From NCBI RefSeq assembly GCF_000821065.1, contig NZ_CDGG01000001.1, forward strand, positions 930,001 to 994,000: DNA of 64,000 bases, written 5' to 3'. The translations under genes and the position numbers were made by a program. Shown here one piece after another: positions 35,147 to 44,948 of this stretch. Origin of the DNA: Oceanobacillus oncorhynchi. Lineage in GTDB: Bacteria; Bacillota; Bacilli; Bacillales; Amphibacillaceae. Below the pieces are notes generated by a model. That model saw nothing but the letters and a program-made list of their open reading frames with translations. It did no database searches and had not been told where the DNA came from. The stretch's first letter is position 1, and every line of letters starts with the position of its first letter.

Positions 35147-36091
35147 ATGTTAGATAAATTAGGGATAAAGCGGATTACTTTAGCATTGCCGTTCCGCTTA
35201 AATCATGTCCATTGTTTTATTGCTGAGGAAGCGGACGGCTATAAGATTTTAGATGCAGGTCTGCATAATACAACTACGGAGAAAATATGGGAAAAGGAAA
35301 TAGAAGGGAAACAAATTACGGACATTATTGTTTCTCATTACCATCCAGACCATTTTGGTTATGCAGGGAAACTGCAGGAACGAACCAATGCGCGCATTTG
35401 GATGTCTGAAATTGATTTACAGGCGGCGCTGCAGGCCTGGGAGCAGCCCTTTTTAGAAAAGTTATGGGAGAATTATTATCGGGCGGGCATTCCCGAGGAG
35501 AAAAGCAGGGCTTTGACGCAGAATACTGCTGCATTTGCACCATTAGTAACCCCTTATCCAAAGGTGGAAAACATTTTAAAGGAAGGGGAAACGATTCAAT
35601 TTGGGAAATATGTCTATGAGATTATACATACACCAGGTCATTCAGACGGTTTAGTCACCTTTTATAATCAGGAAAAGAATGTGCTGCTGTCAACGGATCA
35701 TGTTCTTCCGAGGATTACTCCGAATATTTCCTATTGGTTTCACGGGGACCCAAACCCATTAGAAAATTATTTGAATTCCTTGGAGAAAATTAAGAAACTG
35801 GACGTCGAATGGGTTATTCCATCCCATGGCGACCCGTTCCAAAATGCATCCAAGCGAATTCAGGAAATAGAGACCCATCATAAAGAAAGATTGAACAGCC
35901 TAAAGGAAATGCTGAAAACCGGCTTAACGGTTTATGAAACAATGGAAAAGCTGTTTCCGAAAAAGCTGGCTGTTCACGATACGCGGTTTGCAGTAGGTGA
36001 AACGGTCGCCCATTTAGAATATTTGCGTCTGGCTGGGGAGTGTACGCGCGAGTTGACAGATGGTGTGTATATGTATCATGTAACGAACTAG
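35147..36091 (+). CDS. Metallo-beta-lactamase-fold hydrolase
   Basis: A 314-residue protein with the metal-binding motif VSHYHPDHFGYAG (about 61-73), a further ligand His in IIHTPGHSDGLVTFY (about 165) and STDHVLPRITPNI, ending with a helical C-terminal region. Members next to CoA enzymes are often thioesterase- or glyoxalase-II-like; the substrate is not known. ATG 35147 gives the usual family N-terminus (MLDKLGIKRITLALPFRLNH); the in-frame GTG at 35138 has no better ribosome site. Last gene of the operon. Confidence 0.85.
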   Translation: MLDKLGIKRITLALPFRLNHVHCFIAEEADGYKILDAGLHNTTTEKIWEKEIEGKQITDIIVSHYHPDHFGYAGKLQERTNARIWMSEIDLQAALQAWEQPFLEKLWENYYRAGIPEEKSRALTQNTAAFAPLVTPYPKVENILKEGETIQFGKYVYEIIHTPGHSDGLVTFYNQEKNVLLSTDHVLPRITPNISYWFHGDPNPLENYLNSLEKIKKLDVEWVIPSHGDPFQNASKRIQEIETHHKERLNSLKEMLKTGLTVYETMEKLFPKKLAVHDTRFAVGETVAHLEYLRLAGECTRELTDGVYMYHVTN

Positions 36092-36145
36092 CAGACAATG
36101 CCGCCCATTTTAGAGTGGCGGCATTATCTGCTAGTTCCTTTTTCT
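36086..36145 (+). terminator. Terminator of the degradation operon
   Basis: Long stem: GAACTAGCAGA pairs with TCTGCTAGTTC, and an inner TGCCGCC with GGCGGCA, then a T/C-rich tail. Confidence 0.85.
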
Positions 36146-36198
36146 TTCTTTTACGTGATTGATTGTTATAAGATGATAGAAAAGATAAGAAAGGATGG

Positions 36199-37038
36199 AT
36201 GTCTGATATGAGTAATCACCTTCAGGGTACAGTCACATTAAATAATGGCGTAGATATGCCTGCGTTTGGACTGGGAGTCTATAAAGTAGAAGAAGGACAG
36301 ACAGCAGTGGCCGCAGTGAAAACTGCGCTGGAGCATGGTTATCGCAGTATTGATACCGCTTCTTTTTACCAGAATGAAGCCAGTGTCGGGCAGGGTATCA
36401 AGGAGTCTGGTATACTGAGAAAGGATATTTTTCTGACATCAAAAGTCTGGAATGATGAGCAGGGCTATGCGTCTACATTAGAAGCATTTGAAAGAAGTCT
36501 TGAAAAATTAGATACCGATTATTTGGATTTATATCTGATTCATTGGCCTGTAAAAGAAACGTTTATAGATACGTGGAAGGCAATGGAAAAGCTTTATCAT
36601 GATGGACGCGTTCGTGCCATTGGTGTGAGTAATTTTCATATCCAGCATTTAGAGCGGCTTTTAGCAGAAGCAGAAGTTGTTCCGGCAGTTGATCAAGTGG
36701 AATTTCATCCGCATCTAACGCAGGAAGGCTTGCGCGCTTTTTGTGAAAGACATGGCATCCAGCTGGAAGCCTGGTCTCCGCTGAAACGGGGAGAGCTGCT
36801 AAATCATCCAGCGCTTGTTACGATTGGAGAGAAATACGGGAAGAATGCGGCGCAAATCATCTTAAGATGGGATGTCCAGCATCAAGTTGTTACCATTCCA
36901 AAATCAATTACCCCGGAACGCATCATTTCCAATGCGGATATTTTTGATTTTGAATTAACGGATGAGGAAATGAAACAGATCGATGCGTTGAATGAAAATA
37001 GCCGTTCTGGTTCCAATCCAGACGAATATGATAAATAA
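36199..37038 (+). CDS. Aldo/keto reductase
   Basis: A 279-residue NADPH-dependent (alpha/beta)8 reductase. Signatures: the N-terminal GVDMPAFGLGVYKVEEG, GYRSIDTASFYQNEASVGQGIKESG with catalytic Asp and Tyr (about 48-70), YLDLYLIHWPVK (about 107) and the cofactor motif IPKSITPERIISNADIFDF (about 238). The substrate is probably a small aldehyde such as methylglyoxal, but is not shown. Two ATGs (36199, 36208) are possible; AAGG lies close to the first. Confidence 0.9.
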   Translation: MSDMSNHLQGTVTLNNGVDMPAFGLGVYKVEEGQTAVAAVKTALEHGYRSIDTASFYQNEASVGQGIKESGILRKDIFLTSKVWNDEQGYASTLEAFERSLEKLDTDYLDLYLIHWPVKETFIDTWKAMEKLYHDGRVRAIGVSNFHIQHLERLLAEAEVVPAVDQVEFHPHLTQEGLRAFCERHGIQLEAWSPLKRGELLNHPALVTIGEKYGKNAAQIILRWDVQHQVVTIPKSITPERIISNADIFDFELTDEEMKQIDALNENSRSGSNPDEYDK

Positions 37039-37065
37039 CTCTCGGGCTTCCGTCAGAGAGAACTG

Positions 37066-37112
37066 TAAAAAATGCGCTGCGCTGAAAAACATTCTGCGCG
37101 GCGCATTTTTTC
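37066..37112. terminator. Bidirectional terminator
   Basis: AAAAAATGCGC pairs with GCGCATTTTTT, with further inner GC pairing, between the convergent aldo/keto reductase and catalase genes. Confidence 0.85.
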
Positions 37113-39164
37113 TTATCGATCCCAAAAACGCTGTTTCGCCATTGCATTGACAAAGGCTTTATAGAAGCCGTCGGTCGGGGCTCTGCTTGTCAAGACGCCG
37201 GGGCGATTTTGAAGATGAATTTCTTCTATCCACTTTGCTCCTTCGTCAATACCGCCAATAGGCTTATAATGGTTAAACTGATCCACAATAAATTGATTTG
37301 TCATAAAATGAAAATCCCTGGTAGCATATGGGCCGCCAATAACAAATAAACCATCATACAGAAGCGGCGATCCGGTTAAAAATGTTTCATCAACGGAAAG
37401 GCTATCCCCGTTTGTTCCTTCCAATGTTCCGAGCCTTCTGCTTACAAAAACAGGCTCTAATCCTGCTTTTTCCCATGACGCCATCGCGTTTTTTAAAGCA
37501 TTACTGTCATATTGTTCATCAATAATCACCCCGACCTTTAAGGTATCCGTACGAAACACTGTATTTTGCATACTTAAAGCCGGCGAGGAAGCGGTCACAT
37601 CGGATTCTGGAATAGCTTCCGGCGGAGCTGGCACGCCAACCTCCTCGGCAACCGAAACAGCCAGCGGTCTGCTGATATGGGCAATCAGACGAACCGCGCG
37701 CTCCCGTACTTCCGGATTCTTCACTTTTCCAAGCTCGAAACTGAATGCCTGCAGGATATGGCTTTTTTCCACATCACTCATGCTGTTCCAAAAAAGTCGT
37801 CCTTGAGAAAAATGATCCTCAAAACTGGGTGCTGTCTGACGTACCTTTTTTCCTTCGACCAGAGAAGGGTAGGTGACAAATCCGCCTTTATCGCCCGGCA
37901 CAGGATAAGGTGTATTATTCGCCAGATAATTTTGATGGTAGGCAACCTGTCCTTTATCAATCACATAACGTGCTGCACCATCACGATGGTTATTATGTGC
38001 TGTGTGAATAGGGCGATTGATTGGAATTTGTTTGAAATTAGTGCCCACACGGTAAAATTGTGTATCTGCATAGGAGAACAGTCTGCCTTGCAGCAGCGGA
38101 TCATTTGTAAAGTCAATTCCGCGAACAATATTTCCCGGATGAAGCGCAACCTGTTCTGTCTCTGCAAATACATTCTCGACATTTTTGTTTAAAGTCATTT
38201 TCCCGATTTTCTTCAGGGGAATAAGCTCCTCCGGCCACAGCTTGGTAGAATCTAGAATATCGAAGTCAAAATCAAACTCCTGATCCTCTCGAATCACTTG
38301 AATGCCAAGCTCGTATTCGGGGAAATTACCTTTCTCGATATTCTCCCATAAGTCCCGCCGGTGAAAATCCGGATCAGCACCGCCGATTTTCTGTGCTTCA
38401 TCCCAAATCAGAGAATGAACGCCTAGAACTGGCTGCCAATGGAATTTACAAAAATGCGATACACCTTCTTTATTTACGAGTCGGAATGTATGCACACCAA
38501 AGCCCTGCATGGTTCGAAAACTGCGGGGGATGGTGCGGTCAGACATAATCCACATCATCATGGCGGCAGATTCTTCATTACTTCCGATAAAATCCCAAAA
38601 TGTATCATGTGCTGTCTGGCCTTGAGGGATTTCATTATTTGGTTCTGGTTTTAGCGCATGAATCAAATCGGGAAATTTAATGCCATCCTGAATAAAAAAG
38701 ATTGGGATATTATTGCCGACTAAATCAAAGTTTCCTTCCTCCGTATAAAATTTGGTGGCAAAGCCGCGCACATCCCGGAGTGTTTCATTAGCACCTCTGG
38801 AACCGGCAACCTGTGAAAAACGGACAAACACAGGTGTTTTTCTGCCCGCATCTTGTAAGAAATGTGCCTCTGTTAAATCAGATTGTGATGCATAGCATTC
38901 AAACACGCCATGCGCTCCATATCCGCGTGCGTGAACATTTCGTTCTGGGATTCGTTCTCTATCAAAGTGGGAGAGTTTTTCCCGATATATAAAATCCTCT
39001 AATAGCTGCGGTCCGCGGTCTCCGGCGCTTAGCGTATTTTCATCATCCGAAATTTTAACCGCTTCATCCGTCGTCATTGGTTTCCCTTCATTATCTCTAT
39101 AAAATTTCTCCAGCTGTCTGATTTTTTTATTTTCTTCCGGCTCCCGATTCTTGTGGTCTGTCAT
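37113..39164 (-). CDS. katE: Large-subunit catalase (KatE type) with DJ-1/GATase-like tail
   Basis: A 683-residue haem catalase that breaks down hydrogen peroxide. The length marks it as clade 2. The catalytic His is in NVHARGYGAHGVFE (about 80), the Asn in NNIPIFFIQDG (about 155), and the haem-ligand Tyr in RLFSYADTQFYRVG (about 370). The last 130 residues (KVGVIIDEQYDSNALKN to the end) are the flavodoxin/DJ-1-like domain found only in large catalases. In bacilli such enzymes are usually SigB- or spore-controlled; I found no clear SigB site. AAAAGGAGG precedes the ATG. Confidence 0.96.
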   Translation of the reverse strand: MTDHKNREPEENKKIRQLEKFYRDNEGKPMTTDEAVKISDDENTLSAGDRGPQLLEDFIYREKLSHFDRERIPERNVHARGYGAHGVFECYASQSDLTEAHFLQDAGRKTPVFVRFSQVAGSRGANETLRDVRGFATKFYTEEGNFDLVGNNIPIFFIQDGIKFPDLIHALKPEPNNEIPQGQTAHDTFWDFIGSNEESAAMMMWIMSDRTIPRSFRTMQGFGVHTFRLVNKEGVSHFCKFHWQPVLGVHSLIWDEAQKIGGADPDFHRRDLWENIEKGNFPEYELGIQVIREDQEFDFDFDILDSTKLWPEELIPLKKIGKMTLNKNVENVFAETEQVALHPGNIVRGIDFTNDPLLQGRLFSYADTQFYRVGTNFKQIPINRPIHTAHNNHRDGAARYVIDKGQVAYHQNYLANNTPYPVPGDKGGFVTYPSLVEGKKVRQTAPSFEDHFSQGRLFWNSMSDVEKSHILQAFSFELGKVKNPEVRERAVRLIAHISRPLAVSVAEEVGVPAPPEAIPESDVTASSPALSMQNTVFRTDTLKVGVIIDEQYDSNALKNAMASWEKAGLEPVFVSRRLGTLEGTNGDSLSVDETFLTGSPLLYDGLFVIGGPYATRDFHFMTNQFIVDQFNHYKPIGGIDEGAKWIEEIHLQNRPGVLTSRAPTDGFYKAFVNAMAKQRFWDR

Positions 39165-39352
39165 GTCTTATCCTCCTTTTAAATGAATTTTTTTCACAGT
39201 AATAAAAGGATATTCGCTGGAAGTGGTAAATATGACCAGAGGAGAAGAATGGAGGTTTTCTGAGTTCATATTATCTTTTAAAAAATTTGTTTGATTGTTT
39301 AGCGTTATATAATATTATTAGAATAAGACAGACATGAGAGAGGGGAAGGCAT

Positions 39353-39472
39353 ATGGGCTGGATGAATCTCGTTATGTTTATTATATTGGCAGTGTTGGGG
39401 TTGTGGGGACTGATTTCCCGAGCTAAATGGCTGGAGGGCGAATCAAAAAAAATAAAAAATCTTAATATTTAA
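39353..39472 (+). CDS. 39-residue single-helix membrane peptide
   Basis: The frame reads MGWMNLVMFIILAVLGLWGL and then ISRAKWLEGESKKIKNLNI: one transmembrane helix at the N-terminus, then a basic tail. The ribosome site GAGAGGGGAAGG is strong, and a terminator (39513) follows, so the unit looks complete. No family is recognised. Confidence 0.55.
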   Translation: MGWMNLVMFIILAVLGLWGLISRAKWLEGESKKIKNLNI

Positions 39473-39512
39473 AGATTTATCTGTGTTAACATTGTCTTGC
39501 CTGATAACAGAT

Positions 39513-39546
39513 AAAAAAGAGCCGTCCCGGGGGGATAGGCTCTTTA
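39513..39546. terminator. Bidirectional terminator
   Basis: AAAGAGCC pairs with GGCTCTTT, between the small membrane peptide and the convergent HAD phosphatase. Confidence 0.75.
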
Positions 39547-39583
39547 CTCCGTTGTAAAGGGAATGATGATGTTTGGCTGAATC

Positions 39584-40384
39584 TTAGTCCTTCGGAAGCA
39601 GTCCATGGTGCTGTAATGCGTATGAAATGCCATCATCACTTACATCCTTCGTAACAAATGCAGCTGCTTCCTTTACTTCCGGCAGGGCATTTCCCATGGC
39701 GACACTGTTAGGAACGAGCTGCAGCATTTCTATATCATTTAAACCGTCTCCGAAGGCGTATTGTCTTTCTGACGGAAAATCGAGATACTCAAGCAGTTTT
39801 TTAATACCTAATGCTTTTGATCCGCCTTTTGGAAGGACATCTAGCGATTTTGGATGCCACCGGACAAAATCTAAGTTTGTGAATGTATCCTGATAAATCT
39901 TTTCTTCGCCTTCTGTGTTGAAAAGGAGGCTCTGATAAATGTCACTTTGCCGGGCCGTATTATGCTCTTCCTGTTCTGGATAAGCATCTACCTTTAATGT
40001 TGCAATGCTTTCTTCTATATATGGATGGTCATTCGGCACATTAGTTGTCATTTTTTTATCATTCATATAGACAACAGGATGGTTATTTTTTAAAGCAAAT
40101 GCGGTTAATTCCTCTAACGTCTCTGGATTGATTGTGTTCGCATAGACAACTTCCCCGCGGCACACCACATATTGCCCGTTATAGCTTATGTAAGTGTCAA
40201 TACCTAATTCGTCTCGTAAATCATCAAATAAGAATTTGGCCCGGCCTGTTGCGATGGCAACCTCATGACCAAGTTCCTTCAGCTTGAAAATGGCTTTCTT
40301 CGTTGATTCAGGCAGGGTTCTTTCCTCTTCTGTCAATAATGTCCCATCAATATCAAAAAACAGAATACTTTTATCTGGTACCAT
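39584..40384 (-). CDS. Cof-type HAD phosphatase
   Basis: A 266-residue HAD superfamily IIB hydrolase that removes phosphate from sugar phosphates, FMN or similar metabolites. Motif I is ILFFDIDGTLLTEEE at the N-terminus, motif II AIATGRAKFLFDDL (about 45), motif III lysine in LPKGGSKALGIKKL (about 188) and motif IV AFGDGLNDIEML (about 212). Start at ATG 40384 (GAGGG 6 nt before); an ATG 12 bases upstream is the alternative. Confidence 0.88.
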   Translation of the reverse strand: MVPDKSILFFDIDGTLLTEEERTLPESTKKAIFKLKELGHEVAIATGRAKFLFDDLRDELGIDTYISYNGQYVVCRGEVVYANTINPETLEELTAFALKNNHPVVYMNDKKMTTNVPNDHPYIEESIATLKVDAYPEQEEHNTARQSDIYQSLLFNTEGEEKIYQDTFTNLDFVRWHPKSLDVLPKGGSKALGIKKLLEYLDFPSERQYAFGDGLNDIEMLQLVPNSVAMGNALPEVKEAAAFVTKDVSDDGISYALQHHGLLPKD

Positions 40385-40544
40385 TTTATCCCTCATTTCA
40401 CCTTCATTATACGCTTTCTATTATGATGGAACTGCTGTATAGATTCAACTGTTGACTATTATAATAATTAAAATTATCGCTTAAGATTATTCTTCACAAA
40501 TATATGTGAATCGCTTACAATCAAGGTGAGTGAGTTGAAATCAA

Positions 40545-40870
40545 TATTTTACTTTCTAGCAGTCGCTGCGGAAAAACACTCCGCTTTCCGTGGGCTTGAG
40601 CTCAGCCTCCTCGGTAAAAAGAAGAGCCCTTTTTCCCTGCGGGGTCTTCCCACTGCGCTTTCCCACGACGGACAGGACGTCCTAGTGTCGGTCGTTGGTC
40701 ACAGGACGTGACCGTTCTTAGCCGACCAGGAGTCTCCGTGTTTTTCCTTCGCTAGATAGTGTTATCACCACCCATACTAATTTTTAATTCATTATATTAA
40801 CCTGATAACATGGAGACCTGCGATTACTCGGTCTATTAAAACCGTTGCTGCGATTAGAAGTCCCATCAAA
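40545..40870. repeat. Intergenic repeat C
   Basis: The core 40562-40755 is nearly identical to 12355-12545, including the nested palindrome block (GGACGTCC; GGTCAC...GTGACC). Its right part (CGCTAGATAG... ATTAACCTGATAACATGG) matches the right flank of copy B instead, and ends in a TGCGATTACTC hairpin with different arms (AGACC/GGTCT, 40814-40834) and a decayed further copy near 40845. No coding function. Confidence 0.8.
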
Positions 40871-40940
40871 AAAAGTAACTTGTTATAATGTTTTAATTAT
40901 AAAAAATTTTGTTAGAGACAAAAATAAGGAGTTAATTCAT

Positions 40941-41381
40941 ATGAAACGCCTGGTATTACTAATGATGATATGTATTCCTTTGTTCCTGGCAGGCTGTTTA
41001 AGTCCGAATAGTGCCCGGGTAGTCAATGATATGTATCAAGCTGCGATTATGGAGGAAGAAGAAAATGTAGCTTCCTACTTTTCAGAGGAGTATTTAGAAG
41101 AGCATCCAATTGATGAATTAACGAATGAATTAGCAGAAGATGCCCGGACCATGTACGGGGTCAATATGATGAATATTACGCTTATCCGCGAGAAAGAGCT
41201 GCAGGACGATTACATCGAATCGACCGGATTAGCTGATAATCCGGATTTATCAGTGGTTACCGCACAGACAGATGAACGGGAGGTAGTAGTCTGGACAGTG
41301 GAGCGGGGGAGTACCCGGTATACGATAATTCAAGGGGAAAGGTATGACTTTGATACATATAATGAAAATGTTCTTGAGTAA
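40941..41381 (+). CDS. Small lipoprotein of unknown function
   Basis: A 146-residue protein. The signal peptide MKRLVLLMMICIPLFLAGC ends in a lipobox (Cys19). The mature part is acidic (EEEENVASYFSEEYLEEHP) with an alpha-plus-beta pattern that may be an NTF2-like fold, which is uncertain. AAGGAG lies before ATG 40941. It is monocistronic, between repeat C and a terminator. Confidence 0.75.
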   Translation: MKRLVLLMMICIPLFLAGCLSPNSARVVNDMYQAAIMEEEENVASYFSEEYLEEHPIDELTNELAEDARTMYGVNMMNITLIREKELQDDYIESTGLADNPDLSVVTAQTDEREVVVWTVERGSTRYTIIQGERYDFDTYNENVLE

Positions 41382-41409
41382 AAACACGGCACCCCGCCGT
41401 GTTTTGTTA
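41381..41409 (+). terminator. Terminator of the small lipoprotein
   Basis: Perfect stem AAAACACGGC pairing with GCCGTGTTTT. Confidence 0.9.
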
Positions 41410-41472
41410 TTGGACTTTTAAACATCCGTTTAAAAATGAACTCTGAATGTTTTTCTAAAATATTTCCATAGA

Positions 41473-41501
41473 GCATGTTTTACACTTCCACTGCATAGGA
41501 T
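41473..41501 (+). promoter_or_regulatory. Candidate SigE promoter for prkA
   Basis: GCATGTT (41473-41479), a 14-base spacer and CATAGGAT (41494-41501) fit the SigE pattern KHATATT-N14-CATACAHT in part. B. subtilis prkA is mother-cell expressed, which supports the reading. Confidence 0.45.
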
Positions 41502-41534
41502 ATAGAAATCGTTGTAAGATGGAGGGAGCCTGCG

Positions 41535-43430
41535 ATGGATATTTTAAATAAAGTAAAAAACGATAGAGAAGCAGAAAAACAGCTGGTATGGGAAGGCACG
41601 TTTGCGGAATACTTAGAGCTGGTGAAAGAAAACCCGACAATCGCACAGACTGCACATTCCCGGGTGTATAATATGATCAAGAGTGCAGGGGTCACGGAGA
41701 GAGATAACCATAAAATGTATGAGTTTTTTGGATCAGCTATTTTTGGTCTGGAATCAGCAATTGAAAGCTTAGTAGAAGAGTATTTTCATCCGGCAGCAAG
41801 AAGGCTGGACGTCAGAAAACGAATTTTGCTGTTAATGGGACCGGTCAGCGGTGGAAAATCGACTATTGTCAGTTTGCTGAAGCGTGGCTTGGAGCAGTAT
41901 TCACGTACCGATGAAGGGGCTGTATATGCCATTAAAAACTGTCCAATGCATGAAGATCCTCTTCACTTAATCCCACAGCATTTGCGGGAAGATTTCCATG
42001 AAGAATATGGTATACGAGTGGAAGGCAGCCTATCTCCATTGAATACCATGCGTTTAGAAAAGGAATACGGCGGCAGGATTGAAGATGTTAAGGTACAGCG
42101 AATCTTTTTCTCAGAGGATAAAAGGGTAGGAATCGGGACATTCAGCCCGTCTGATCCGAAATCACAGGATATTGCCGATTTAACCGGCAGCATTGATTTT
42201 TCCACGATTGCTGAGTTTGGATCTGAATCCGATCCGCGTGCTTACCGGTTCGATGGAGAGTTAAATAAAGCCAACCGCGGAATGATGGAGTTTCAGGAGA
42301 TTCTAAAAAGTGATGAAAAATTCTTGTGGCACTTGCTTTCACTGACGCAGGAAGGAAATTTTAAAGCCGGGAGATTTGCTTTGATATCCGCAGATGAGCT
42401 GATTATAGCGCATACGAACGAATCAGAATATAAATCATTTATTTCCAATAAAAAGAATGAGGCACTTCATTCCAGAATGATTGTGATGCCGATTCCATAT
42501 AATTTAAAGGTCAGTGAAGAAGAACGAATCTATAAGAAAATGATTCAGGAAAGTGATATTGCGGATGTTCATGTAGCTCCCCATGCTTTACGGGCTGCGG
42601 CGATATTCTCCATTTTGACCCGATTAAAGGAATCGAAAAAGCAGGGTGTCGATGTCGTAAAGAAGATGCGTCTCTATGACGGGGAAAGTGTGGAAGGATA
42701 TAATCAGATTGATATAGAGGAACTTTCAAATGAGTATACGGATGAGGGAATGGCTGGGATCGATCCGCGCTATGTCATCAACCGTATTTCCTCCACGATT
42801 ATCCGTAAAGAAATCCCTTCTATCAACGCACTGGATGTATTACGTTCGCTGAAGGAGGGATTAAACCAGCATCCGTCTATTTCCAAGGATGATCTGGATA
42901 AATATTTAAACTATATTTCGATTGCCCGGAAAGAATATGATGAGATTGCGAAAAAAGAAGTACAGAAAGCATTCGTTTATTCGTATGAAGAATCAGCGAA
43001 GACCTTAATGGATAACTATCTGGATAATGTTGAGGCATATTGTAACCAGAATAAATTACGTGATCCGCTCACTGGAGAAGAAATGAATCCAGATGAAAAG
43101 CTGATGCGTTCGATTGAGGAGCAGATTGGCATCTCGGAAAATGCAAAAAAAGGCTTCCGGGAAGAAATCTTAATCCGTTTATCTGCTTATGCGCGTAAAG
43201 GAAAGCGATTTGATTATCAATCGCATGAGCGTTTGCGTGAAGCGATTCAAAAGAAATTATTTGCTGATTTGAAAGACGTTGTGAAAATTACAACCTCATC
43301 GAAAACACCGAATGAATCGCAGCTGAAAAAGATTAATGAAGTGATTGCCCGTCTGATTGATGAGCATGGGTATAATTCGGTGTCTGCGAATGAACTGCTG
43401 CGTTATGTAGGAAGTTTACTGAATCGATAA
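41535..43430 (+). CDS. prkA: PrkA family serine protein kinase / AAA+ protein
   Basis: A 631-residue protein. The N-terminal AAA domain has the Walker A motif MGPVSGGKST (about 101-110) and the C-terminal half is the PrkA kinase-like domain. In B. subtilis PrkA acts in the mother cell during sporulation and may have ATP-dependent protease activity; in enteric bacteria the homologue YeaG works with YeaH and YcgB. Here it is followed by exactly those partners, yhbH and spoVR. The ATG follows ATGGAGGGAG. Confidence 0.95.
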   Translation: MDILNKVKNDREAEKQLVWEGTFAEYLELVKENPTIAQTAHSRVYNMIKSAGVTERDNHKMYEFFGSAIFGLESAIESLVEEYFHPAARRLDVRKRILLLMGPVSGGKSTIVSLLKRGLEQYSRTDEGAVYAIKNCPMHEDPLHLIPQHLREDFHEEYGIRVEGSLSPLNTMRLEKEYGGRIEDVKVQRIFFSEDKRVGIGTFSPSDPKSQDIADLTGSIDFSTIAEFGSESDPRAYRFDGELNKANRGMMEFQEILKSDEKFLWHLLSLTQEGNFKAGRFALISADELIIAHTNESEYKSFISNKKNEALHSRMIVMPIPYNLKVSEEERIYKKMIQESDIADVHVAPHALRAAAIFSILTRLKESKKQGVDVVKKMRLYDGESVEGYNQIDIEELSNEYTDEGMAGIDPRYVINRISSTIIRKEIPSINALDVLRSLKEGLNQHPSISKDDLDKYLNYISIARKEYDEIAKKEVQKAFVYSYEESAKTLMDNYLDNVEAYCNQNKLRDPLTGEEMNPDEKLMRSIEEQIGISENAKKGFREEILIRLSAYARKGKRFDYQSHERLREAIQKKLFADLKDVVKITTSSKTPNESQLKKINEVIARLIDEHGYNSVSANELLRYVGSLLNR

Positions 43431-43465
43431 AGCAGTGTTTATATTTATTTCATCTTAGAAAAATG

Positions 43466-43502
43466 AAAAGTGGTATCCAGATGAACATGGATACCACTTT
43501 TT
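43466..43502 (+). terminator. Terminator of prkA
   Basis: AAAAGTGGTATCCA pairs with TGGATACCACTTTT, then T. Confidence 0.9.
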
Positions 43503-43562
43503 AACTTACCTGATAAAAGGAAATAAGCTTTTCTAAAAACCTCAAATTCTTTTAATCCGTCT

Positions 43563-43591
43563 GCAATAACTTATCCCTTCTTGCATACAAT
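43563..43591 (+). promoter_or_regulatory. Candidate SigE promoter for yhbH
   Basis: GCAATAA (43563-43569), a 14-base spacer and CATACAAT (43584-43591). The -10 is a perfect SigE match; the -35 is weak. Confidence 0.5.
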
Positions 43592-43669
43592 AGATAAAGC
43601 ATGTTTCTAAAACTGTTTGTACCATAAACTGATGATTGGAAACAATTCAAATATAAGGAGAGGATTCGA

Positions 43670-44836
43670 GTGTCCAATGAGCAAGAGCATAATTTCGTCG
43701 TCTCCCAAGAAAACTGGTCTCTCCATCGAAAGGGTTATCAGGATCAGCAGCGCCATAATGAGAAAATAAAAGATGCCATCAAGAAAAACCTGCCTGACCT
43801 GGTCAGTGAAGAAAATATCATTATGTCCAATGGCAAGGATGTAGTGAAAATCCCGATTCGTTCGCTGGATGAATATAAAATCAGATATAACTATGAAAAA
43901 TCAAAGCATGTAGGGCAAGGAAATGGAGATTCAGAGGTTGGAGATGTCGTCGCACGCGCGCCTGGAGACGGGCAGCAGGCGGGAGCCGGCAATGGCAAGA
44001 AAGCCGGGGATAAGCCGGGACAGGATTATTATGAATCGGAAGTATCCATTGCAGAGATAGAAGACGCATTATTCCGAGAATTAGAGCTTCCTAATCTGCA
44101 GGAAAAAGAAAAATCAGAGATTATTACGGAAAAAGTCGAATTTAATGATGTGCGTAAAAAAGGGTTAATGGGAAATGTAGATAAGAAACGAACGATATTA
44201 ACCGCATTAAAGCGGAATGCGCGGGATGGAAAGGCACAAATCACGCCAATTTATAACGATGATCTGCGTTTTAAGACCTGGAATGAAGTCATCCGGCACG
44301 ATTCCAAAGCGGTTGTCCTGGCGATGATGGATACAAGTGCTTCGATGGGCGCATTTGAGAAGTATATAGCCCGCAGCTTCTTTTTCTGGATGAACCGTTT
44401 TTTGAAAACAAAATATGAAAGTGTTGAATTTGAATTTATTGCTCACCATACAGAGGCGAAAGTGGTGACAGAAGAGGCTTTTTTCTCTAAAGGAGAGAGC
44501 GGCGGAACGATTTGTTCATCTGCGTATTATAAAGCGTTGGAGGTCATTGAAGAAAAATATCCCCCGTCCCGCTATAATATTTATCCTTTTCATTTTTCAG
44601 ACGGAGAGAATATTAGCTCGGATAACAAGACATGCATTGAGTTAGTCCATCAGCTGATGGAGAAATCGAATATGTTTGGTTACGGAGAAGTCAATGGCTA
44701 TAACCGCTATTCTACGTTGATGAATGCTTATAAAACGATTGACCATCCGAAGTTTAAGCACTATGTATTAAAAGAAAAAGCGGATGTCTATCATGCGATG
44801 AAAAGCTTTTTTCAAAAGACAGCAGCACGCATATAG
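43670..44836 (+). CDS. yhbH: YhbH/YeaH family sporulation protein
   Basis: A 388-residue DUF444 protein. The N-terminus ([18 protein letters not shown]) is followed by a Gly-rich low-complexity linker (about residues 83-115), and the C-terminal half has a von Willebrand A-like MIDAS motif in [10 protein letters not shown] (about 220). Partner of the PrkA kinase system, required for normal sporulation in B. subtilis. The start is GTG with AAGGAGAGG upstream. It has its own candidate SigE promoter and terminator. Confidence 0.92.
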   Translation: MSNEQEHNFVVSQENWSLHRKGYQDQQRHNEKIKDAIKKNLPDLVSEENIIMSNGKDVVKIPIRSLDEYKIRYNYEKSKHVGQGNGDSEVGDVVARAPGDGQQAGAGNGKKAGDKPGQDYYESEVSIAEIEDALFRELELPNLQEKEKSEIITEKVEFNDVRKKGLMGNVDKKRTILTALKRNARDGKAQITPIYNDDLRFKTWNEVIRHDSKAVVLAMMDTSASMGAFEKYIARSFFFWMNRFLKTKYESVEFEFIAHHTEAKVVTEEAFFSKGESGGTICSSAYYKALEVIEEKYPPSRYNIYPFHFSDGENISSDNKTCIELVHQLMEKSNMFGYGEVNGYNRYSTLMNAYKTIDHPKFKHYVLKEKADVYHAMKSFFQKTAARI

Positions 44837-44846
44837 AAAAAAAACG

Positions 44847-44884
44847 AACAGCTCAAAGAAATATACTAATCTTTGAGCTGTTTT
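44847..44884 (+). terminator. Terminator of yhbH
   Basis: AACAGCTCAAAG pairs with CTTTGAGCTGTT, then T. Confidence 0.88.
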
Positions 44885-44948
44885 ATAGGAATGGCAAGAT
44901 TTTATTCAGAGGACATAGACTAATAGCTGAATAAAGGGAGGAATCTAC

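Noticed and set aside
39165..39300. SigB or PerR control of the catalase
   Set aside because: I looked for GTTTAA-N-GGGTAT and TTATAATnATTATAA in the upstream region and found no match good enough to report.
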